DNA from: a virus
Length of the DNA: 38,639 nucleotides
Strand: one strand, 5' to 3'
IMG/VR virus record: IMGVR_UViG_3300025154_000239
Coordinates: 1 to 38,639 of that record
The notes below the pieces were generated by a model that saw only the letters and a list, made by a program, of their open reading frames with translations, made no database searches and was not told the DNA's origin. The translations under genes and the position numbers were made by a program. Shown piece after piece: positions 7,564 to 15,633 of the stretch. Positions within the stretch are counted from its first letter, which is position 1. Every line of letters starts with the position of its first letter.

Positions 7564-8177
7564 TGACCTTACCGGAGAACGCCTATTGCACACTGGCAGA
7601 GATAAGACAGCGCCTGTCATTGACGGCGGTTGATACTGCCGGCGATACGATGCTAAAAACGATCATCACATCTGTCTCAAGGTGGATTGATGATTTCACC
7701 TGGCGCAGGTTTTACGCAGCCACAGAAACCCGTTACTACAAGGCTGAGGAAAGCGACCAGATATTCATTGACGACATCCTCTCGGTCACATCCCTCAAGA
7801 CAGACGATAATGCTGACAGAACCTATGAGACCACCTGGGCGACGACCGACTATGACCTGCTTCCAGAAAATGCCGCACTGAATGGCGTGCCCTATACGAT
7901 GATCAGCATCACCCCCAACGGGTCGTATGGCTTTCCAAAAGGTGTCTCAAAAGGTGTCCAGCTTGTTGGCTCATTCGGTTACTGCACCACCACCTCCAGC
8001 GGTAACCGAATGAGCCAACAAGAGGCCTGCCTGCTGCAATCAGAGCGCATTTACAAGCGCAAAGATTCGCCTATGGGTGTGGCGGGCGTGAGTGCGCTGG
8101 GTGTGCAAACCTTGAAAGTACCAGGGCTTGACCCTGACGTGCAAATGATGCTTGACCCATTCCGGCGGCTGGTATGA
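7563..8177 (+). CDS. Head-tail connector protein (HK97 gp6-like)
   Basis: The protein has 204 aa. The N-terminus, with CTLAEIRQRLSL and then MLKTIITSVSRWIDDFTWRR, is the helical start typical of phage gp6-like adaptors that bind under the portal. A beta-rich middle and an EACLLQSERIYKRKDSPMG helix complete the family pattern. It lies directly after capsid-associated genes, as expected. A perfect 21-bp inverted repeat (7962-8022) is embedded in the coding sequence for about residues 134-153. The stop overlaps the next gene by ATGA. Confidence 0.82.
   Translation: MTLPENAYCTLAEIRQRLSLTAVDTAGDTMLKTIITSVSRWIDDFTWRRFYAATETRYYKAEESDQIFIDDILSVTSLKTDDNADRTYETTWATTDYDLLPENAALNGVPYTMISITPNGSYGFPKGVSKGVQLVGSFGYCTTTSSGNRMSQQEACLLQSERIYKRKDSPMGVAGVSALGVQTLKVPGLDPDVQMMLDPFRRLV
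7962..8022. repeat. Perfect 21-bp inverted repeat inside the connector gene
   Basis: CTTGTTGGCTCATTCGGTTA plus C (7962-7982) is exactly reverse-complemented at 8002-8022. The stem extends three further pairs inward (one G-T), leaving a 13-nt loop. The reading frame passes straight through, and the protein around the right arm (MSQQEACLL) fits the family. It would fold into a very stable hairpin in mRNA or single-stranded DNA. Confidence 0.95.
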
Positions 8178-8575
8178 CATTACAAGCTGCCATTGCCGCG
8201 ACACAGGTTATTGTGGCGGCTGTAACGGGTATCAAACAAGCCCCGGCGTACGCGCCCGAACAGATCAGCGAGTTCCCTATTTCGATTGCTTATGCAGGAC
8301 AGGGCAGGGTAGAGTTTGGACCGGGCGGGGGCATGAAGGCGTTGCGCTCCATTGTCATTGAAATCCACGTTTCACGGCTTGACCTGCCCCGTGATCTACA
8401 GCAGGTCATGGGTTATGCTGATAGTGTGCCGTCCGCATTACTTGCAGACCCTACGTTGGGAGGAACGTGCAGCACATTCGAGAGCATTGATTATGACTTC
8501 GGCCCGCTTGGTTACGGGAGTATGGAGACCATCGGATTTAGATTTATCATCCAGAACGTGAAAATATTGAGTTGA
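8174..8575 (+). CDS. Neck / tail-terminator-type protein
   Basis: The protein has 133 aa, coupled by ATGA to the connector. It begins with a helix (LQAAIAATQVIVAAVTGIKQ), followed by alternating strands and ends in FRFIIQNVKIL. Size, fold pattern and position after the gp6-like connector suit a head-closure or tail-terminator protein. No specific signature is visible, so the assignment rests on gene order. Confidence 0.55.
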   Translation: MTLQAAIAATQVIVAAVTGIKQAPAYAPEQISEFPISIAYAGQGRVEFGPGGGMKALRSIVIEIHVSRLDLPRDLQQVMGYADSVPSALLADPTLGGTCSTFESIDYDFGPLGYGSMETIGFRFIIQNVKILS

Positions 8576-8584
8576 GGAGGAGAA

Positions 8585-8833
8585 ATGAGAATAGCAAGAT
8601 TTATGGTGTCAAATGAATTGATAAATAGTGATGATTTTCTTAAGGCTGTGCCTGACAACATGGGGATTATTGACGTGGTCACGAAACCGGGAGCGCGGGA
8701 AACCGAATACACCGTAACCCACCCAGATTTGAATGATGTCATTCTGGCGGAAGGTTGCGAATATCCGTTCATCACCCCAATTATAACCAGACAGAAAGAC
8801 GGCACGCTGGTTTGGGATTGGAACCAGCAATGA
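8585..8833 (+). CDS. Small protein of unknown function
   Basis: The protein has 82 aa behind GAGGAG, with a mixed hydrophobic/acidic composition (it ends LVWDWNQQ) and no known motif. It overlaps the first glycosyltransferase-like gene by ATGA, so it belongs to the same translational chain as the sugar cassette. Its role could be structural or accessory to that cassette. Confidence 0.55.
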   Translation: MRIARFMVSNELINSDDFLKAVPDNMGIIDVVTKPGARETEYTVTHPDLNDVILAEGCEYPFITPIITRQKDGTLVWDWNQQ

Positions 8834-9582
8834 AACAAAAGGAGATCGAGCGCACGTTACAGACATTACCCATAGCCGCATGGAAATACCCGCGCGTCTT
8901 GTTGGGTATCCCCAAAGAACGGACATTATCTCATGCTGATAAGGTGTTCGCCCCATTTATGCAGATCGCCGCTCAAGGCGTGGCAATCATGGATCACCCT
9001 TACGGGCGCATTGATATAGTCCGCAATCACATGGCCATGACCCTGTTGGATAGCGAGTACACCCACTTGTTGATGCTGGACAGTGACCACATCCACCCGC
9101 CGGACATTGTGCAACGATTGGCGCGCTGGGTGCTGCTGAGGGATGACGTCCAGATCGTTGGCGGGCTTAATTTCAGACGATCCGCACCCCATGAACCTTG
9201 TGCTTTTTTTCTGGACGAAAACAACGGGGTATCCACAATCGGTAATTGGAGCGACGGAATTATCAAAGTGGATGCGCTGGGTACAGGTTCGATGCTGATC
9301 GCCAGAGAAGTATTTGAGACCATGAAGCCGCCATGGTTTTTCAATATCTACGACGAGAATTATTGGTCGGATGTTTTCCCTGGTGAAGACATCGGCTTTG
9401 CTTTGGAGTGCAAAAAGCACGGTATCAATCAATGGGTGGATACCACAACCACCAGCCCACATGTTACTGACGGAATAATAACCGAGGCATCATTTAGACG
9501 TTACCTTGCCACACATCCGGGCGCGTATAAGACGGTCGCCACCAACGAGATGGGCGCGGGGGAGGACGGCAAAGATGCGTAG
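8830..9582 (+). CDS. GT-A-fold glycosyltransferase-like protein
   Basis: The protein has 250 aa. The start at 8830 was chosen because it gives an ATGA overlap with the preceding stop. It contains HLLMLDSDHIHPPD (about residues 79-92) with the DxD-type metal/nucleotide-sugar motif D84-S-D86. Later come ALGTGSMLIAREVF and PGEDIGFALECKKHG, the usual acceptor-side elements of GT2-like phage enzymes. It would transfer a sugar from a nucleotide donor. It is the first of four consecutive transferase-type genes embedded in the virion operon, so a virion protein is a plausible acceptor. Confidence 0.75.
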   Translation: MKQKEIERTLQTLPIAAWKYPRVLLGIPKERTLSHADKVFAPFMQIAAQGVAIMDHPYGRIDIVRNHMAMTLLDSEYTHLLMLDSDHIHPPDIVQRLARWVLLRDDVQIVGGLNFRRSAPHEPCAFFLDENNGVSTIGNWSDGIIKVDALGTGSMLIAREVFETMKPPWFFNIYDENYWSDVFPGEDIGFALECKKHGINQWVDTTTTSPHVTDGIITEASFRRYLATHPGAYKTVATNEMGAGEDGKDA

Positions 9583-10219
9583 CTTCTCCAATCTCCATGA
9601 AGGTGAGACCTGTATCATCATAGGGAATGGGCCTAGTCTTAAAGATGTTCCAGTATCTTTTTTGAAGAAGTTTAAGACTTTCGGAACCAACCGGATTTAC
9701 CTGCTGGAGAATTTCACCCCGACCTACTACGCGGCAGTCAATCCATTGGTAGTAGATCAATGCCGGCACGAGATAAACGAGCTGCATTGTATCAAATTCA
9801 TCACATCGACGATGGCGCAATTTATCTATGGAAGTTATTCGATCGTTTCCAGCGGGACGCCAAAGTTCTGCTACGAGCCATTCCGCGAGCTTTACGAGGG
9901 GTTCACGGTCACCTTTGTTGCCATGCAGCTGGCTTATTTTATGGGATTTTCGACTGTGCTGCTTGTGGGCGTAGACCATCGCTTCAAGTTTGACGGCGCG
10001 CCGAACATGCGCCAGTTCATGCAGGCTGATGACCCCAATCATTTCAGTCCTGAGTATTTCAAGGATAAGTTCTGGCACACCCCCGACCTTGAACGCTCAA
10101 ACGAAGCCTATCAAATGGCTGAGGATGCGTTCAGGGGGGATGGCAGGATCATAATTAATTTGACACCCAACAGTGGGACGGCTATCTTCGAGCGGCAGGA
10201 GCTAAAAGCATGGTTATAG
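9575..10219 (+). CDS. DUF115 / MptE-like protein (glycan-modification type)
   Basis: The protein has 214 aa from ATG 9575, which overlaps the previous gene by 8 nt. The N-terminal GETCIIIGNGPSLKDVP is the diagnostic GNGPSL element of the DUF115/6-hydroxymethylpterin-pyrophosphokinase-like family. Bacterial members, such as Maf-type proteins, act in glycosylation of surface proteins. LVGVDHRFKFDG near residue 135 continues the pattern. It is sandwiched between two sugar/methyl transferases and probably serves the same modification pathway; the exact substrate is unknown. Confidence 0.65.
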   Translation: MRSFSNLHEGETCIIIGNGPSLKDVPVSFLKKFKTFGTNRIYLLENFTPTYYAAVNPLVVDQCRHEINELHCIKFITSTMAQFIYGSYSIVSSGTPKFCYEPFRELYEGFTVTFVAMQLAYFMGFSTVLLVGVDHRFKFDGAPNMRQFMQADDPNHFSPEYFKDKFWHTPDLERSNEAYQMAEDAFRGDGRIIINLTPNSGTAIFERQELKAWL

Positions 10220-10854
10220 ACTATCTGGAAGCTGCTGAGATTTACAAGCAATTGAGACACATGCCCGTTGCAAAAATGATTGAATCTACAATCCATCAGC
10301 GCATCTGGGGTAGGATCGCATCCGAACAGGACAATGCGGCTATCATGGCTTGTTTTGCAGCCATTGAAGGTGATCACCTTGAGATCGGCACACTTCACGG
10401 CGGCACGGCTATTCTGGTCGCACTGATAAAAAAGGAGCTTAAGCTGGACGGCAAAGTGGTTTGTATCGACCCGCTGGACGGGTATTATGCGGGTACAAAA
10501 TTCCACAATGACACCGACCCAATAACCAGCGTGCCGATCTCTGCTGATGTCCTGTATGATAATATTGGCAGGTTTGACCTGCTAGACCGGATCGAGATCG
10601 TCCAGAAGAAATCAGATCCATTCCCGCTCAAGGGCAGACGCTTCGCAAGCGCGTATATTGATGGCGATCACTGGGGCAACGTTCCAACAATAGACTGGCA
10701 GAACGTCAACCGGATCACAGATCGCTATGTCATCTTCGACAACTGCGACAAAGAACATCCCTCCGTGTTGGATGCGTGCTTAAGTGCGGCCTTCACATCG
10801 GAATGGACAACTGCTTTCAGGCAGGGTATCACCTGCGTATTCGAGAGGTTTTAA
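10210..10854 (+). CDS. Class I SAM-dependent methyltransferase (Methyltransf_24 type)
   Basis: The protein has 214 aa. The glycine-rich SAM-binding loop is HLEIGTLHGGTA (about residues 57-68), followed by VVCIDPLDGYY, whose acidic residue would bind the SAM ribose, and ASAYIDGDHWG in the catalytic half. Such enzymes often methylate sugars next to glycosyltransferases. It overlaps the previous gene by 10 nt and stops 2 nt before the next one. Confidence 0.75.
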   Translation: MVIDYLEAAEIYKQLRHMPVAKMIESTIHQRIWGRIASEQDNAAIMACFAAIEGDHLEIGTLHGGTAILVALIKKELKLDGKVVCIDPLDGYYAGTKFHNDTDPITSVPISADVLYDNIGRFDLLDRIEIVQKKSDPFPLKGRRFASAYIDGDHWGNVPTIDWQNVNRITDRYVIFDNCDKEHPSVLDACLSAAFTSEWTTAFRQGITCVFERF

Positions 10855-10856
10855 TC

Positions 10857-11549
10857 ATGACAATCAAAGTGAGTACAATTGTAAGCGCCTATTTTGCAGC
10901 GGACTATCTGGCAGGCAGGCTGGACAATCTCTTCACGCAGGAGCCAAAGCCGGAGATCGTGGTCGTCTGCCAGCGCAATTCAGCAGAGCACAAGATCATT
11001 CAGGATTATGCGCTGGACGTGGTGCTGGTTCTGACCGACGACATCCCCACTATTTACGCGGCATGGAACCTGGGCATTGAGGCGTCATCGGGTGAGTACG
11101 TTACAAACGCAAACTGCGACGATAGGCTATTCCCCGGTGCGCTGGCAAAGATGGCAGCTATTTTGGACGGCAAACCAGCCTATGCGCTGGTTTATGGCAA
11201 TCAGGACATCGTAGCAGAGATTGGAGGTGATCCTACAGGCAAGTTCGAATGGGCTGAGGGCGGGATTGAACAGCTGCTCAAGGGTTGCTTCTGCGGGCCG
11301 ATGCCAATGTGGCGCAAGTCTCTACACGCCAAACATGGATATTTCGACCCTGAAATGCAGGTCGCTGGCGATTATGAATTTTGGCTTCGTATCACAAAAG
11401 CGGGCGAAAGGTTGTATCATATAAAAGAGACCGTCGGCGCATATTTGAATATCCGCACATCAGCCGAGAAAAGACAACGAAACTTGACCTCCTGGGAAAC
11501 CGCACGGGCAAGGGCAAGATATAGAAATGGAGTTGGCATATGGCTATGA
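10857..11549 (+). CDS. Family-2 glycosyltransferase
   Basis: The protein has 231 aa. It begins with the classic GT2 start (KVSTIVSAYFAADYLAGRL), then TIYAAWNLGIEASSGEYV and an acidic NCDDR motif (D88, D89) for the metal-bound nucleotide sugar, and later DYEFWLRITKAG with the expected catalytic region. ATG 10857 was chosen because it lies just after the preceding stop and removes a hydrophilic non-family extension. It completes the four-gene modification cassette. Confidence 0.8.
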   Translation: MTIKVSTIVSAYFAADYLAGRLDNLFTQEPKPEIVVVCQRNSAEHKIIQDYALDVVLVLTDDIPTIYAAWNLGIEASSGEYVTNANCDDRLFPGALAKMAAILDGKPAYALVYGNQDIVAEIGGDPTGKFEWAEGGIEQLLKGCFCGPMPMWRKSLHAKHGYFDPEMQVAGDYEFWLRITKAGERLYHIKETVGAYLNIRTSAEKRQRNLTSWETARARARYRNGVGIWL

Positions 11550-11734
11550 AATATATAATCGGTTCGGGTTCGCTGCCAGGTTTACCGGCGCGTGACCTGA
11601 CGGATGATGAGGTTTTGGAGTTCGGCAGGCTGTACCTGCTGAAATCAGGTTTATACCAGGATGAAAAGGAAAAGCCTGTCAAGAAAGTAATCGAGAAAAT
11701 CGAGAAGGAGCATAATTATGACACAAGGAATTAA
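11540..11734 (+). CDS. Small basic protein before the tail tube gene
   Basis: The protein has 64 aa. The first 45 residues include ARDLTDDEVLEFGRLYLLKS, and the tail is a Lys/Glu-rich helix. It overlaps both the glycosyltransferase and the tail tube genes by 10-17 nt, and the tail tube ribosome site AAGGAG is inside it. Function unknown. Confidence 0.55.
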   Translation: MAMKYIIGSGSLPGLPARDLTDDEVLEFGRLYLLKSGLYQDEKEKPVKKVIEKIEKEHNYDTRN

Positions 11735-12722
11735 AGCCTTAAGACGCATCCAGTTGGGCCGTGAAGCAACCGCCGGAACAGCGGTCGCAGCCACAACCAT
11801 CTGGCGCGGCATGGGAACCATTGAAGACCAGCGCGAGACCGTTTTCCCGTCCGAGAACGTCGGCTATCTGTCCGGTCTAAGCCGCGCTTATCAGCCCAAA
11901 CTTGGCGCGGTAATATCAATGGATGCTGTGGAAGCCACCTACGAACAGATATGCCATGTCCTGGAAGCTGGCGTAAAGCTGGTCCAGACGGGCGCGGCTG
12001 ATGGTTCGGGCAGCGGCAAGATTTACACCTATTCGCTGCCAGTGACCGCCGCCAACACGACCCGCACATATACCATCGAAGGCGGCGATAATATCGCGGC
12101 TGAAGAGATGGAATATGCCTTTGTGTCCGAGTTCGGTCTGGACGGGGAAGCCGGCAAGGCGCTGATGATCTCCTCAACCTGGAACGGACGCCAGGTATCC
12201 ACCGCGGCCTTCACCGCTTCGGTAGCATTGCCGACCGTGGAGGAAATCCTGTTCTCCAAATGCGTCCTGTATGCGGACAGCGTCAGTGGCACAATTGGCG
12301 CAACAACCCAGTCCAACACATTGCTCAAGGCATCCCTGAAGATCACCACTGGCTTGATCCCGGTCTATACTGCCTCCGGGCAACTTTATTTCAGCTTCAC
12401 AAAGCAAGCTGGTCCGGAAGTCACATTATCTCTGACCTACGAACACGACGCTACCAGCGTAGCCGAAAAGGCTTTTTATGTGGCTGGCACAGCGCGCCAG
12501 ATACGCCTGAAGTTCCCCGGATCAACCCTGACCACCGCCGGGACTGCTTTCTCTACCAAGATTTTACAAATCGACCTGGCTGGCAAATGGGAGAGCTTCT
12601 CAAAGCTGGATGAACAGGACGGCAATGATATTCTGACCGGCGTATTCCGGGCGCGCTATGACTCAACTGCGGCATTGTTCGCTTCGCTGAAAGTTTGCAA
12701 CCTACTAAGTTCACTTCCTTGA
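11718..12722 (+). CDS. Major tail tube protein
   Basis: The protein has 334 aa. The N-terminus KALRRIQLGREATAGTAVAA is typical of long-tailed phage tube proteins. The body has beta-barrel-like strands with a DGEAGKALMISSTWNGRQ stretch near the middle, and the C-terminus is hydrophobic. It polymerises into the tail tube around the tape measure. AAGGAG precedes the ATG by 7 nt. Its last 12 nt overlap an antisense HNH endonuclease gene, so the insertion of that gene may have altered the original C-terminus or intergenic region. Confidence 0.85.
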   Translation: MTQGIKALRRIQLGREATAGTAVAATTIWRGMGTIEDQRETVFPSENVGYLSGLSRAYQPKLGAVISMDAVEATYEQICHVLEAGVKLVQTGAADGSGSGKIYTYSLPVTAANTTRTYTIEGGDNIAAEEMEYAFVSEFGLDGEAGKALMISSTWNGRQVSTAAFTASVALPTVEEILFSKCVLYADSVSGTIGATTQSNTLLKASLKITTGLIPVYTASGQLYFSFTKQAGPEVTLSLTYEHDATSVAEKAFYVAGTARQIRLKFPGSTLTTAGTAFSTKILQIDLAGKWESFSKLDEQDGNDILTGVFRARYDSTAALFASLKVCNLLSSLP

Positions 12723-13292
12723 TAAGTGCTCACGCGCCCAGGCAATCGCCATCTGCCTGTGTATCCATTGATGGTAAGAGACTGAGCAAATAAGTAGGTT
12801 ACAATTTCTATTGTCGGATTTGTCGAGGTTTATATGATGCACGATTTCAGTACTTTTAAGATTTCTGCCAATTACTTCTCCGGATATAAGCCTGTGGGAA
12901 AAATTTCTAGTTTTCCCATTAGTTCGCTTATCGCATGGCTTCATAAGATATCCTTTGGCGCTAAGCGTTTCTTCGCTTTTGTAGGCTATCCTGGCGGTTT
13001 TCATTCGCCTAGACTGTGCCTTCATATTACACGACTTAGAGCAAAAAACCTTCTTTACAGATGGCTTTGTGTTATATTCTTTTCCACACTCAGCACAAAC
13101 CCTATCAACACGATATCTACGAGAGGATATTCGCATACAGTTCATGCAACGAGTAGATCTATTACTAATCGGTTTACCACAATCGCAACACTTATATCCT
13201 TTGATAAAATCGTATTTTTTGCTACGGCAATTTGGGCACATTCCAGAATATTTTTTTATTCCTTCGTTTCTATGGCATACGTTACATTTCAT
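12711..13292 (-). CDS. HNH homing endonuclease with N-terminal zinc ribbons
   Basis: The protein has 193 aa. Several Cys pairs occupy residues 1-95 (CNVCHRNEG, CPNC, CCDCGK, CMNC, CAECGK, CSKSC) and look like treble-clef or ribbon zinc modules. The catalytic part has STEIVHHINLDKSDNRNCNL and WIHRQ, the HNH core. It lies antisense within the late operon, between tail tube and tail chaperone, with its own promoter-like box and a GGAG site. Its DNA is more AT-rich than the neighbours. This is the signature of a free-standing mobile nuclease gene; the cleavage target is unknown but is often the allelic gap. Confidence 0.85.
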   Translation of the reverse strand: MKCNVCHRNEGIKKYSGMCPNCRSKKYDFIKGYKCCDCGKPISNRSTRCMNCMRISSRRYRVDRVCAECGKEYNTKPSVKKVFCSKSCNMKAQSRRMKTARIAYKSEETLSAKGYLMKPCDKRTNGKTRNFSHRLISGEVIGRNLKSTEIVHHINLDKSDNRNCNLLICSVSYHQWIHRQMAIAWAREHLSRK

Positions 13293-13312
13293 AGCGTCTC
13301 TCCTCTCATAGA

Positions 13313-13321
13313 ATTATATCA
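13313..13321 (-). promoter_or_regulatory. Extended -10 promoter for the antisense HNH gene
   Basis: On the minus strand TGA-TATAAT gives an extended -10 (TGnTATAAT), followed by GAGAGGAG and the HNH start at 13292. No good -35 is needed for this class. It implies expression independent of the late operon. Confidence 0.55.
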
Positions 13322-13339
13322 TGTAAAAGGTTCATTGCC

Positions 13340-13717
13340 ATGAAGATAACCTTTCCCAAGATCGTCAGACCATTACCATTGTCAGAATACATGGCGGAAC
13401 TCACACCTGTTATGCAGGTGTGGGTCAACCCGCCGCGTGAGTTCCTGGACAGCTTCGGCGAAATCTCAGAGATCATCAAACTTAAAAAAGGTGAGAAGAT
13501 AGTCCCGGATGAAAGGTTAGTAGAATATAAAGGTCGGGTCTACGCCTGGGTGTCCGAGTTATTATCGCAGGGCGAACCTGACAGTAAAATATCAGCGGAT
13601 GAATTAAAGCTTATGGTGGATGAAACCACATCGACCGATCCGCAATTCTGGGGCTGGCTGCAAGCGCGTATTATCGCAATGATCAAGGATCACCGGACGA
13701 CAATAAAAAACGCCTGA
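13340..13717 (+). CDS. Tail assembly chaperone (lambda G-like, unshifted form)
   Basis: The protein has 125 aa and sits between tail tube and tape measure, the canonical position. It has a compact helical pattern (LSEYMAELTPVMQVWVNPPR, then WWL-type aromatic helices near FWGWLQARIIAMIKDH). Chaperones of this type coat the tape measure before tube assembly. The reading frame ends at TGA 13715-13717, two codons after the slippery A AAA AAC. Confidence 0.8.
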   Translation: MKITFPKIVRPLPLSEYMAELTPVMQVWVNPPREFLDSFGEISEIIKLKKGEKIVPDERLVEYKGRVYAWVSELLSQGEPDSKISADELKLMVDETTSTDPQFWGWLQARIIAMIKDHRTTIKNA

Positions 13718-13917
13718 ACGCCGCGAGTACTCGGCTTGCGGCGGGAATAGGCACGAAAGACGAATACATGGTCAATATCGTCAAGGCTAATCATATCTAC
13801 CGAACTTGTGGCGTGCCTGTCCTGCCGTGGGAGGTGGATAAATGGCCGGATGACTGGCTGGATGCCATAACCGAGTTTGCGTATGAGCTGCCAAAGAAAA
13901 AAGAGGCAAAACCATAA
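13340..13917 (+). CDS. Tail assembly chaperone GT-like fusion made by -1 frameshift
   Basis: A fraction of ribosomes should shift at 13705-13711 into the -1 frame. There an open stretch (codons from CGC 13711-13713) runs to TAA 13915-13917, directly before the tape measure ATG at 13918. The product has 192 aa. The added 68 residues begin RLNAASTRLAAGIGTKDEYM and include WPDDWLDAITEFAYELPKKK. The T-like half has no start codon of its own with a ribosome site, so the fusion is the natural reading. It would recruit the tube protein to the tape measure, as in lambda. Confidence 0.85.
13705..13743 (+). promoter_or_regulatory. Programmed -1 ribosomal frameshift signal
   Basis: The heptamer A AAA AAC (13705-13711) is in the correct X-XXY-YYZ phase. 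Seven nucleotides later a 9-bp stem (13719-13727 with 13735-13743, GC-rich, one G-T pair) could stall ribosomes. Spacer and stem match known stimulators. Confidence 0.88.
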
Positions 13918-15633
13918 ATGGCTAATATCATTGAGATCATTACCCGTGAAATTGTAGAGGGGAAAGGGAATATAGCAGGCATTGGCAAAGAGCTGGATAC
14001 CGTCCAGGATAAAGCCAATAATGTCAATTCCGGGCAAAAGAATTTAGCAGCTACATTCGAAGACTCATGGACTGAGATTAATTCCATGCTCGAGGTCGGT
14101 GCGAAAGCCGTCCAATTGGTTGGAGAGGCATACGCTAAGACAATCGGAGTTTTCGTTGACTATGCCGAACAGGTGCGCAACATATCTCAAGTAACGGGTG
14201 AGAGCGCGGAGGAAGTCTCGCGTCTATTACAAGTCACGGATGATTACAAAATTGATGCCGAAAAACTGACACAGGTCATGAAAAAAATGGCGCGGGAAGG
14301 GTTTGCCTTCACAACCGACGCGCTGGCTGATTTGTCAGACGAATATTTGAAAATACAAGACCCGGTCGAGCGCACTAATTTTCTATTTGATACCTTCGGG
14401 CGCGAGGGGGAAGCCTTCGCTGAGGTCATGCTACAGGGCGGGGCTGCCATACGCGACCAGAGCGCCGCAATCGCCAATGGTTTAATATTGACACAACAGG
14501 CAATAGATGACGCCCGCGAGTATGAAAGAGCTATGGATGCCTTGAAAGAAACTACTGAGGCATTGGCAATATCTATAGGTGGAGAACTAATCCCGGCTGT
14601 TACTTTTTATGCAACTTTATTGGAAACAATTATTACAGACACTAAAAATGTAACTTCGGCTACAGATTTATTGGGGATATTTTTTGACAAGCTCGGCGAC
14701 TTAGGATGGGGGAATATACCGCAAACAAACGAGCAGCTAGAAAGAATGACCGATAACCTCAATGAAGAAGCTGATGCTGCTAGAAACGCCGCGACGGCGA
14801 CTGGAGATTTTGGAAAGATCGCTTCTACAACTGTGACCGGCGCACAGATGCTGGACACGCAAAACAATAAACTCGCTGATTCAATCACGGCCATGAAAGA
14901 TGCTGAGGTCGCATACGTTGATTATAAAACAGCCAACCCGCAGGATACTGCCGGTATTCAGGCGATGCGCGATAAGTGGGTCGGACTGGCTGAAAACGTG
15001 AAGGACGTTCAGGATGCTAACGACCTGCAAACAAAGGCATGGCTGGCCAACATCCTATTGCAGCAGTTGTCTTTAGGGCCGGAAGGGTTATCTGGAGCGG
15101 AGATGGCTTTCTATCTTCAATACATGGAAGATAGCGGACTGATGACCGAGGAAAGCAGGGTCAAGACTGAGGCAATGTACAATGACATGGTAACAATGGC
15201 GGGCGGATTTAGTGAGGCTGCCGAACAAGCCGGAAATATCTCAAAGGAGTTATCAAAAATTCCAAAAGAAGTTAAAAGCACCGTAACAATAACAACCTAT
15301 CAAATTGAAGCCAATTCAGATACCGCGACGGCAATAGCAACAGGCGGCGCGATAAATCCAAACTCCATCATATATGATGGAGCCTTTGCTGGCGGCGGCG
15401 GGTTCGGTGGAAATTATCTCTGGAATGAGAGCGCACAATCACGACCGGAAGTGTTCGTTGGCGGCGGCGGCTATGTCCTGACCAAACAGGATGCTATGAA
15501 AGCGTTGGGTGGCGGGAAGGCTGGCGGGGGAGCCATGATAGTTCTAAATTATTCGCCGATGCTATCAATGGGTGACCGGGTGGAGATGGAAACCGTCATA
15601 GTGCCATTACTCAAGGAACAGTTAGGATTATGA
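13918..15633 (+). CDS. Tape measure protein
   Basis: The protein has 571 aa, short for this family, so a short siphovirus tail is expected. It is helical throughout, with residues 1-120 coiled-coil-like, the region around ISQVTGESAEEVSRLLQVTD typical of tape measure N-terminal domains, hydrophobic stretches near residues 235-270, and a Gly-rich C-terminal part (GAFAGGGGFGGNYLW). It sets tail length. It abuts the GT frameshift stop and overlaps the next gene by four bases (ATGA). No peptidase or lytic domain is visible. Confidence 0.88.
   Translation: MANIIEIITREIVEGKGNIAGIGKELDTVQDKANNVNSGQKNLAATFEDSWTEINSMLEVGAKAVQLVGEAYAKTIGVFVDYAEQVRNISQVTGESAEEVSRLLQVTDDYKIDAEKLTQVMKKMAREGFAFTTDALADLSDEYLKIQDPVERTNFLFDTFGREGEAFAEVMLQGGAAIRDQSAAIANGLILTQQAIDDAREYERAMDALKETTEALAISIGGELIPAVTFYATLLETIITDTKNVTSATDLLGIFFDKLGDLGWGNIPQTNEQLERMTDNLNEEADAARNAATATGDFGKIASTTVTGAQMLDTQNNKLADSITAMKDAEVAYVDYKTANPQDTAGIQAMRDKWVGLAENVKDVQDANDLQTKAWLANILLQQLSLGPEGLSGAEMAFYLQYMEDSGLMTEESRVKTEAMYNDMVTMAGGFSEAAEQAGNISKELSKIPKEVKSTVTITTYQIEANSDTATAIATGGAINPNSIIYDGAFAGGGGFGGNYLWNESAQSRPEVFVGGGGYVLTKQDAMKALGGGKAGGGAMIVLNYSPMLSMGDRVEMETVIVPLLKEQLGL

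Noticed and set aside
8755-8829. N-terminal extension of the first glycosyltransferase-like gene
   Set aside because: It lies wholly within the upstream gene; ATG 8830 gives the ATGA coupling used throughout this operon.
9506-9574. N-terminal extension of the DUF115-like gene
   Set aside because: The extra 23 residues are Arg/Pro-rich, overlap the previous gene far more than usual, and precede the family start; ATG 9575 is better.
12834-13343. Plus-strand ORF over the HNH gene (169 codons)
   Set aside because: The composition is Phe/Ser/Ile-rich and unlike a protein, while the minus strand shows a clear zinc-ribbon HNH protein.
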